Assembly (NCBI GenBank): GCA_013154225.1
Contig: JAADCW010000076.1
Location: 1 to 9,462 of the forward strand
DNA: 9,462 nt
Direction: 5' to 3'
Source: Chloroflexota bacterium
GTDB lineage: Bacteria > Chloroflexota > Anaerolineae > Anaerolineales > DRMV01
Shown: piece after piece, positions 1-5,544 of the stretch
Position numbering within the stretch: the first letter of the stretch is position 1
Layout of the letters: every line of letters starts with the position of its first letter
Program-made: the position numbers and the translations under genes
The notes under the pieces: model-generated
Told to the model about the DNA's origin: nothing
Databases searched by the model: none
What the model saw: the letters and a program-made list of their open reading frames with translations, nothing else

Positions 1-833
1 CGCAAACCCCCAGCCCCACCCCACCACCTACAGCCACCCCTAAACCAGGCACCCTTTCTGGCCCTGTGCCGCCCATCACCCAGGCCAAAGGGCGCATCAA
101 CATCATGCTCTTGGGTTCGGATCAGCGCCGCGGGCATTACGACTTCCGCACCGACGCCATCATGCTCCTTTCTTACAACCCTAAAACCGGCGCCACCAGC
201 TTGGTCTCCTTCCCTCGCGATACCTATGTCTATCTGCCTGGCATGTATTACCAGCGCATCAACACGGCCATGGAATTTGGCGGCTTCCCCCTGCTGGCCT
301 CGACCATGGAATACAACTTCGGCATCCGGCCTGATTACTATATTTTGATCAACTTCATTGGCTTTCAGAAACTCATTGACAGCCTGGGCGGGGTGGATGT
401 GTACGTCCCGCGGCAGTTATGCGATAACCGCACCCACTACGGCTACTACTGCATTGGGCCAGGCACCGTCCACATGGACGGCAGTTTGGCCCTGTGGTAT
501 GCGCGCTCGCGCAAAACCACCAGCGACTTTGACCGCGCTCGCCGCCAACAAGACCTTCTGCTTGCCATCATCCATCGGCTCATCTCCTTCGACGCCTTCA
601 CCCGCGCGCCCGAACTCTACAACGCGTACCGCCAAATGGTGGAAACCAACATCAGCCCAGGCGATTTCAGCGTCATGGTCACCAAAGCCACCAACTTCCA
701 CACCGATGGCATCAAAACGTATGTCCTCACCCCACCCACGCTGATACCTTGGCGCACACCTCAGGGGGCTTACGTCCTGCTACAAGACTACGGCCGCGTG
801 CGGAACATTTTAGAAGACGCGCTCTCGCGGTAA
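1..833 (+). CDS. LytR-CpsA-Psr (LCP) family cell-envelope glycopolymer ligase, 5'-truncated
   Basis: LCP proteins are membrane-anchored enzymes with an extracytoplasmic catalytic domain that moves polyprenyl-phosphate-linked glycopolymers onto the cell wall or related acceptors. The frame is open from base 3 to the TAA at 831-833 with no stop upstream, so the gene starts before the window; the GTG at 66 is internal. Bases 3-65 encode a Pro/Thr-rich stretch (PTPPPTATP), typical of the linker between the N-terminal TM anchor and the LCP domain. The LCP domain runs from about base 90 to 585. Visible hallmarks are LLGSDQR, FRTDAIML, SFPRDTYV, QRINTAM, SLGGVDVYV, HMDGSLALWYARSR and DFDRARRQQ, which hold the conserved Arg/Asp residues that bind pyrophosphate and metal. 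About 80 residues follow, ending in a segment (TPPTLIPWRTPQGAYVLL) that resembles the tail of other LCP proteins. Two cysteines (420-422, 450-452) could form a disulfide. The family is certain; the acceptor polymer cannot be told. Confidence 0.93.
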   Translation, partial: QTPSPTPPPTATPKPGTLSGPVPPITQAKGRINIMLLGSDQRRGHYDFRTDAIMLLSYNPKTGATSLVSFPRDTYVYLPGMYYQRINTAMEFGGFPLLASTMEYNFGIRPDYYILINFIGFQKLIDSLGGVDVYVPRQLCDNRTHYGYYCIGPGTVHMDGSLALWYARSRKTTSDFDRARRQQDLLLAIIHRLISFDAFTRAPELYNAYRQMVETNISPGDFSVMVTKATNFHTDGIKTYVLTPPTLIPWRTPQGAYVLLQDYGRVRNILEDALSR

Positions 834-836
834 AAT
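831..836 (+). promoter_or_regulatory. Possible -10 box (TAAAAT) for smc, overlapping the LCP stop codon
   Basis: TAAAAT differs from the -10 consensus TATAAT at one base, and its first three bases are the LCP stop codon. The surrounding 14 bases, GCGGTAAAATTATG (827-840), match 12 of 14 around the stronger box before ftsY (4578-4591). A start site near 843 would give smc a leader of about 115 bases. No TTGACA-like -35 is seen at the usual distance. Support is the similarity between the two boxes only. Confidence 0.3.
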
Positions 837-958
837 TATGCCACGCCGTGCGGCAATTTGGCCGGGCGGCCACAAGGGCGGAGCGACCTCCGGCCACATC
901 TTATTCCGCCTTGGCGGTTCTTCTGCCGCGGGCGCCATTTTCACGTTGTGACAAGCCT
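834..958 (+). other. Spacer and probable 5' leader of smc with short inverted repeats
   Basis: This 125-base stretch separates the LCP stop from the smc ATG. It holds a 5-bp hairpin CGGAG/CTCCG (879-883 with 888-892, 4-base loop), a GGCCGG...CCGGCC pair (860-865 with 890-895) that would enclose that hairpin, and CCGCC-TT-GGCGG (906-910 with 913-917), which can also fold as CCGC/GCGG with a CUUG loop. The last hairpin is followed by TTCTTCT, a poor U-tract, so it could at most be a weak terminator. No Shine-Dalgarno sequence is visible in front of the smc ATG at 959. The structures are short and GC-rich, so chance is a real alternative. Confidence 0.4.
838..951 (+). CDS. Possible 37-codon leader ORF upstream of smc
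   Basis: An ATG at 838-840 opens a frame of 37 codons ending in TGA at 949-951, seven bases before the smc ATG at 959. The predicted peptide begins MPRRAAIWPGG, ends AGAIFTL, is rich in Gly, Ala and Arg, and resembles no family I recognise. In favour: smc has no visible Shine-Dalgarno sequence, and an upstream ORF ending this close could load ribosomes by termination-reinitiation. Against: the ORF has no ribosome binding site either, GC-rich DNA yields such frames by chance, and if transcription starts from the -10-like box at 831-836 the RNA would begin after this ATG. Listed as a weak candidate. Confidence 0.15.
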   Translation: MPRRAAIWPGGHKGGATSGHILFRLGGSSAAGAIFTL

Positions 959-3900
959 ATGCCTTCTCGTCTCAAATCCCTCGAACTGCAAGGTTACAAA
1001 ACCTTTGCCAACCGCACCCGGTTTGAATTTGGGCCCCACATCACCGCGATAGTCGGTCCCAACGGCTCGGGGAAATCCAACATTGCCGACGCGCTCCGCT
1101 GGGTGCTTGGCGAACAATCCTACACCCTGTTGCGGGCGCAAAAAACCGAAGACATGATCTTCGCGGGCTCCCGCCAGCGCCCGCGAGCGGGGTTGGCCAC
1201 AGCCACGGTGGTCTTCGACAACAGCGACCACTGGCTGCCCATTGATTTTACCGAAGTCGCGCTCACCCGCCGCGCCAGCCGCGACGGGCAAAACGAATAC
1301 CTGCTCAACGGCCAGCGGGTGCGCCTGCGCGACATTCGCGAACTTTTAGGCCATGCCGGCCTGACCGAACACACCTACACTTTCATCGGCCAGGGCCTGG
1401 TGGATGCCGCGCTCGCCCTGCGTCCGGATGAACGGCGCCAAATGCTGGAAGGCGCGGCCGGCATTGGCATCTACCGCCAGCGGCGGGAAGAAGCTCTCCG
1501 CCGCCTGGAAACCACCCGCCGCAATCTGGAGCGGGTGCAGGACATCCTGACCGAATTGGAACCCCGCCTCCGCCGTCTGGAGCGCCAAGCCCGCCGCGCG
1601 CGCGAAGCCGCCCAACTGCGCGCCGACCTGGACCTGCTCTTGCGCGACTGGTACGGCTATCACTGGCACAAAGCGCAACAGCGGTTGGCCTCAGCCCGCA
1701 AAGAGGCCGCGCGTCTCGAAGCCCGCCTGCAAGAAGCCACGGCCCAACGACAGCGTCTGACCGAACAAATAGCGGCCCTGCGGCAGAAGATCGCTACACA
1801 GCGGGAACAACTTGCCCAATGGCATCGCGCCTTGGCTGAAAAACACCGCCAACTGGAAGCCCTCACCCGCCAAACCGCGGTGCTCACCGAACGCCAACGC
1901 GCGCTGCAGGCCCGCAGTGAAGAATGGCGCTCTGAAAAAGCCCAACTTGAAGCCCAAATTCGCGACCTGCAAGCCCGGCTGGAAGCCGCGGAAAAGGAAC
2001 GCCAACAGCGCGAGCAAGCCCTGGCCGAAGCTCGCCGCCAGCGGGAAGCGGCACGCCAGGCCTTGGAAGATCTGCTCGCTCGCCGTCGCGCCGCGCGCCA
2101 GGCTCTGGACAAAGCCCAAAAAGCCCTCGACGCGCTCACCCGCCGCCAGGCCGCGCTGGAAGCCCGCCTGGCCGAAGCCCAAAAACGCCGTGAGCGCCTC
2201 CAGGCCGCGCTGGAACAAGCCCGCCGCGATCTCCAGCCTCTGGAGCAAGCCAGCGAAAAAGCCCAAAACAAATTAGCCCAAGCCCAAAAAGCCCGCCGCA
2301 AAGCCGAAGCCCAGCGCCAGCAAGCCCAAAGCGAACTCGAAGCCGCGCGCAAGCGCGTCCAAACCGCGGAAGAAGAAGCCGCCCACGCGCGGCGGGAAAT
2401 GGAGCGCCTGCAAGCCCAAATTGCCGCGCTCCAGGCCCAACTGCGTGTGCTCGAAGAAGCCGAACAAAACCTCACCGGCTATGCGGAAGGCACCCGCTGG
2501 CTGCTCCAACAAGCCCAAAAAGCCCATCACCGCCTCAAAGGCGCCCTGGGGCAGCACCTGGAAGTGCCCGCGGAACTGGAAACCGCCATTGCCGCGGCCC
2601 TCGACCGCTATGCCGAAGCCATCTTGCTGGACGATGACCTCCAGGCCGCGCCCCTGGACCTCAGCGCCAAAGCGCCTGCGCGCACGGCTTTGCTTCCCCT
2701 CCGTTCCCTCCAGCCCGCGCCTCCCCTTCAGCCGCCTTCCGACCCCGATGTCATTGGCATCGCCGCGGCGCTGGTCAAAGCCCCAGACGACCTTCAAAAC
2801 GCGCGTGACCTGCTGCTGGGCCACGTCGTCATTGTACGCGACCGCGCGGCTGCCTTGCGCATTCTGCCCGACCTGCCTCCCCACGCGTGGGCGGTCACCC
2901 TGCAAGGCGAAGCTTTTTCGCCCCAGGGCATTGTGGCCGCGGGTAAACCCGCAGGCAAAGCCACCCTTCGCCGTGGGCGGGAACGCCGCGAATTGGCCGC
3001 ACAACTGGCCACGCTGGAAAAACAACGCCAAGCGCAAGAAAAACGCGTCCAAGAAGCCGAACGCGCCTTGGCCCAGGCCCGTACCGCGCTGGCCAAAGCC
3101 GAACAAAAACTCCGCGAAGCCCAACAGGCTGAACGCGCCGCGCAAGAGGCCGAGCGCCGGGCCCAGCGAGAAGCCGACCAGGCCCAACACGCGCTCCAGG
3201 CCCGCAAATCCGAAATCGCCCGCCTGGAAGCCGACCTGCGCAATCTGGAAGACGAGTTGGCCGCGTTCCAGGAGCAAAGCCAAGCCCTTCAGCGGGAATT
3301 CCAGGCCGCGCAAGAAGAACTGCGAGCACGGCAGCAGGCCCTGCAGAGCCTCGATGCCACCGAAGCCCACGCGCAAGAGGCCCATTGGCAAACCCAAGTA
3401 GCCCTGGCCGAACAAGCCCTTCAGGAAGCCCGCCGCGTGGTGGCCGAGCGGCGGCAAGCCCTGGAAGACGCCCGCCGCCGCCTGGAAGCCCACACCCAAC
3501 GGCTGGCCCAGGCCGAAAAAGAAGCCGCCGCGCTGGCCGAAGAACATCAGCGCCTGACCGAGCAAGCCCAACGCCTCGCGCAGGAAGTCGAAGCCCTGCA
3601 GGCCAAAATCAACCCCGCCCAAGAAGCCCTGCAAGCCGACCAAGAACGCCTGCAAGCCCTGGAAGAGGAAGCCGAACGCGCCACCCAGGCCGTTCACATT
3701 GCCGAACGGCATTACACCCAGGCCCAATTGGCCCTCACCCGCGCGCAAGAAGCCCTCGACAACCTGCGCCGCCGCATTGAAGAAGACCTGGGCCCCGTGG
3801 CGCTGGAATACGAACCCCAAATTACCGGCCCACAGCCGTTGCCCCTGGAAGGCATGGTCGCCCACCTGCCCAAAGTGGCCTCCCTGCCCGAAGGGTTGGA

Positions 3901-4552
3901 AGAACGCATCAAACAGCGCCGCGCCCAATTGCGGCGGCTGGGGCCTGTCAACCCCGAGGCCCAGCAAGAATATGAGGAAGAACGCCAACGATACGACTTC
4001 CTCACCCAGCAAATTGCCGACCTGCAACAAGCCGAGGAAGACATCCGCCAGGTGATCGCGGAACTCGACGCGCTCATGCATGAGGCCTTCCACAAAACCT
4101 ATGAAATCGTCAACCGCGAATTTGGCGCGATTTTCACCCGGCTGTTTGGCGGCGGCACAGCCCGCCTGGTGCTCACCGATCCCGACGACGTCACCCACAC
4201 CGGCGTGGAAATCGAAGCCCGCCTGCCCGGCAAGCGCACCCAGCGCCTGGCCATGCTCTCAGGCGGGGAACGCAGCCTCACCGCGGTGGCGCTGATTTTC
4301 GCGCTCCTCAAAGCCTCCCCCACCCCCTTCTGCGTGCTCGACGAAGTGGACGCCATGCTCGACGAGGCCAACGTGGGGCGCTTCCGCGATCTTCTGGTGG
4401 AGCTCAGCGAACACACCCAATTCATCATCATCACCCACAACCGCAACACCGTGCAGGCTGCTGAGGTCATCTACGGCGTCACCCTCGCACCCGACGCCAC
4501 CTCCCAGGTCATCAGCCTGAAACTGGACGAAGTTGGGAAAATGGTCAAATAG
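959..4552 (+). CDS. smc: Chromosome segregation/condensation ATPase SMC
   Basis: SMC is the ATPase that, with ScpA and ScpB (not in this window), organises and separates chromosomes by loop extrusion. The protein is 1197 residues, close to the bacterial norm. The N-terminal head has the family opening (LKSLELQGYKTFA), Walker A GPNGSGKS (33-40; Lys39), the WVLGEQ Q-loop (48-53) and FAGSRQRP. Long Ala/Gln/Arg/Glu-rich coiled coils at about 165-500 and 675-1010 flank a hinge at about 505-670 (LKGALGQHLEVP near 526; TLQGEAF near 647). The C-terminal head has LGPVNPEA (about 994), signature LSGGE (1100-1104) and Walker B FCVLDE (1124-1129), then the ITHN switch. The frame is open further upstream, to 749, but I chose ATG 959 because family homology begins there and the earlier start would overlap the LCP gene by 85 bases. 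No Shine-Dalgarno is seen. ftsY follows 42 bases later, a common bacterial arrangement. Confidence 0.97.
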   Translation: MPSRLKSLELQGYKTFANRTRFEFGPHITAIVGPNGSGKSNIADALRWVLGEQSYTLLRAQKTEDMIFAGSRQRPRAGLATATVVFDNSDHWLPIDFTEVALTRRASRDGQNEYLLNGQRVRLRDIRELLGHAGLTEHTYTFIGQGLVDAALALRPDERRQMLEGAAGIGIYRQRREEALRRLETTRRNLERVQDILTELEPRLRRLERQARRAREAAQLRADLDLLLRDWYGYHWHKAQQRLASARKEAARLEARLQEATAQRQRLTEQIAALRQKIATQREQLAQWHRALAEKHRQLEALTRQTAVLTERQRALQARSEEWRSEKAQLEAQIRDLQARLEAAEKERQQREQALAEARRQREAARQALEDLLARRRAARQALDKAQKALDALTRRQAALEARLAEAQKRRERLQAALEQARRDLQPLEQASEKAQNKLAQAQKARRKAEAQRQQAQSELEAARKRVQTAEEEAAHARREMERLQAQIAALQAQLRVLEEAEQNLTGYAEGTRWLLQQAQKAHHRLKGALGQHLEVPAELETAIAAALDRYAEAILLDDDLQAAPLDLSAKAPARTALLPLRSLQPAPPLQPPSDPDVIGIAAALVKAPDDLQNARDLLLGHVVIVRDRAAALRILPDLPPHAWAVTLQGEAFSPQGIVAAGKPAGKATLRRGRERRELAAQLATLEKQRQAQEKRVQEAERALAQARTALAKAEQKLREAQQAERAAQEAERRAQREADQAQHALQARKSEIARLEADLRNLEDELAAFQEQSQALQREFQAAQEELRARQQALQSLDATEAHAQEAHWQTQVALAEQALQEARRVVAERRQALEDARRRLEAHTQRLAQAEKEAAALAEEHQRLTEQAQRLAQEVEALQAKINPAQEALQADQERLQALEEEAERATQAVHIAERHYTQAQLALTRAQEALDNLRRRIEEDLGPVALEYEPQITGPQPLPLEGMVAHLPKVASLPEGLEERIKQRRAQLRRLGPVNPEAQQEYEEERQRYDFLTQQIADLQQAEEDIRQVIAELDALMHEAFHKTYEIVNREFGAIFTRLFGGGTARLVLTDPDDVTHTGVEIEARLPGKRTQRLAMLSGGERSLTAVALIFALLKASPTPFCVLDEVDAMLDEANVGRFRDLLVELSEHTQFIIITHNRNTVQAAEVIYGVTLAPDATSQVISLKLDEVGKMVK

Positions 4553-4581
4553 CCCTCGCCCAGTGCGCGGTGCGGTTGCGG

Positions 4582-4587
4582 TATAAT
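4582..4587 (+). promoter_or_regulatory. -10 box TATAAT of a probable leaderless ftsY promoter
   Basis: A perfect TATAAT lies in the 42-base smc-ftsY spacer with its last base seven bases before the ATG at 4595. Transcription normally starts 6-8 bases after the -10 box, so the RNA would begin at or next to the A of the start codon and lack a 5' UTR. This fits the absence of any Shine-Dalgarno sequence before ftsY. No good -35 is present 17 bases upstream (CCCAGT at 4559-4564) and there is no extended -10 TG. The position relative to the gene makes chance unlikely but does not exclude it. Confidence 0.55.
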
Positions 4588-4594
4588 TTTGCTT

Positions 4595-5518
4595 ATGGCT
4601 GACAACATTTTTGGCAAATGGAAACAAGGACTCGCCCGCACCCGCAAAACCGCGTTCGGGCGCATTGCAACCCTGTTAGGGGCTACGGAAATCACCGAAG
4701 AAACCTGGGACGAACTGGAAGCCCTGCTCATCCAGGCTGACCTGGGCGTGGAAACCGCGCTGGAAGTGCTCGATGCGCTGAAAGCCGTTGTTGAAAAAGA
4801 AGCCCTGGTGCGGAGCGACGAACTGGAAGAAGCCCTGCGGGCAGAACTCCGCAGCCGTTTGCAAACGCCGCCGCCCATTGAATGGGATGCCCAGCCCAGC
4901 GTCGTGCTTTTGGTGGGCGTCAATGGTTCTGGCAAAACCACCACTGCGGCCAAACTGGCCTGGCGCTACACGCGCGAAGGCAAAAAGGTCATGCTCGCCG
5001 CGGCCGACACGTTTCGGGCCGCGGCCATTGACCAGTTGAAAATGTGGGGCGAGCGGCTCAATGTGCCTGTCATCGCGGGTCAGCCCGGCGGCGATCCCGG
5101 TGCGGTGACGTACGACGCGGTGCAAGCCGCACGCAGCCGCCAGATGGATATCCTCTTTGTGGATACCGCGGGCCGTCTCCACACCCGCTTCAACCTGATG
5201 GAAGAACTGAAAAAGGTCCGCCGCGTGGCAGGCAAAGCCATGCCAGGCGCACCGCATCACGTCTGGCTGGTCATGGATGCCACCACCGGCCAAAATGCGC
5301 TCCAACAAGCCAAAGCCTTCAAAGATGCCGTAGGCGTGACCGGGGTCATCCTGGCCAAGTTGGACTCCTCAGCCCGCGGGGGTATGGCTTTTGCCATTCA
5401 GCGCGAATTAGGGCTCCCCATCTTGTTCGCCGGCTTGGGCGAAAAGCCTGAAGATTTAGAGCCCTTTGATCCCGATGCCTTTGTGGCCGGCATCTTAGCC
5501 TCTTCGACCGAAGCCTGA
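4595..5518 (+). CDS. ftsY: Signal recognition particle receptor FtsY (SRP GTPase)
   Basis: FtsY is the bacterial SRP receptor. It binds the SRP protein Ffh as a GTPase twin and delivers ribosomes making membrane proteins to the translocon. The protein is 307 residues: a helical N domain (about 1-95) joined to the NG GTPase domain, without the long acidic N-terminal extension of E. coli FtsY. Motifs are G1 GVNGSGKTT (108-116), DTFRAAA (from 138), G3 DTAGR (190-194), the G4 position AKLD (254-257) followed by SSARGG, and the closing GLGEKPEDLEPF (from 280). Most relatives have TKLD at G4; here Thr is Ala while the base-contacting Lys and Asp remain. The ATG at 4595 is preferred over the in-frame TTG at 4589 because the TATAAT box fits a transcript starting at 4595. 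The gene follows smc and precedes a sensor kinase by 26 bases. Confidence 0.97.
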   Translation: MADNIFGKWKQGLARTRKTAFGRIATLLGATEITEETWDELEALLIQADLGVETALEVLDALKAVVEKEALVRSDELEEALRAELRSRLQTPPPIEWDAQPSVVLLVGVNGSGKTTTAAKLAWRYTREGKKVMLAAADTFRAAAIDQLKMWGERLNVPVIAGQPGGDPGAVTYDAVQAARSRQMDILFVDTAGRLHTRFNLMEELKKVRRVAGKAMPGAPHHVWLVMDATTGQNALQQAKAFKDAVGVTGVILAKLDSSARGGMAFAIQRELGLPILFAGLGEKPEDLEPFDPDAFVAGILASSTEA

Positions 5519-5527
5519 TTTTTGTGT

Positions 5528-5533
5528 GAAGGA
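5528..5533 (+). promoter_or_regulatory. Ribosome binding site of the histidine kinase
   Basis: GAAGGA lies 11 bases before the ATG at 5545, a slightly long but usable spacing. It supports this start and shows that the genes here mix Shine-Dalgarno and non-Shine-Dalgarno initiation. Confidence 0.6.
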
Positions 5534-5544
5534 AACATTTTTCG

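Noticed and set aside
1..65. The CCC/CCA-rich start of the window as a simple DNA repeat
   Set aside because: It is in frame with the LCP gene and encodes a Pro/Thr-rich linker common between the membrane anchor and the catalytic domain.
906..923. A Rho-independent terminator for the LCP gene
   Set aside because: The stem is only 4-5 bp and the following TTCTTCT is not a run of T, so it falls short of a standard terminator; kept only as an inverted repeat in the spacer.
749..958. An N-terminal extension of SMC starting at 749
   Set aside because: The 70 extra codons overlap the end of the LCP gene and the spacer, and family homology begins right at the ATG at 959.
2273..4198. A 641-codon open frame on the - strand inside smc
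   Set aside because: It lies opposite a clearly coding SMC coiled coil. The sense gene rarely uses TTA, CTA or TCA codons, so the antisense frame stays open. The translation is low-complexity (Gly, Leu, Phe, Gln) and resembles no family.
4589..4594. A TTG start for ftsY two codons upstream
   Set aside because: It would lie immediately after the TATAAT box, probably before the transcription start; the ATG at 4595 fits better.
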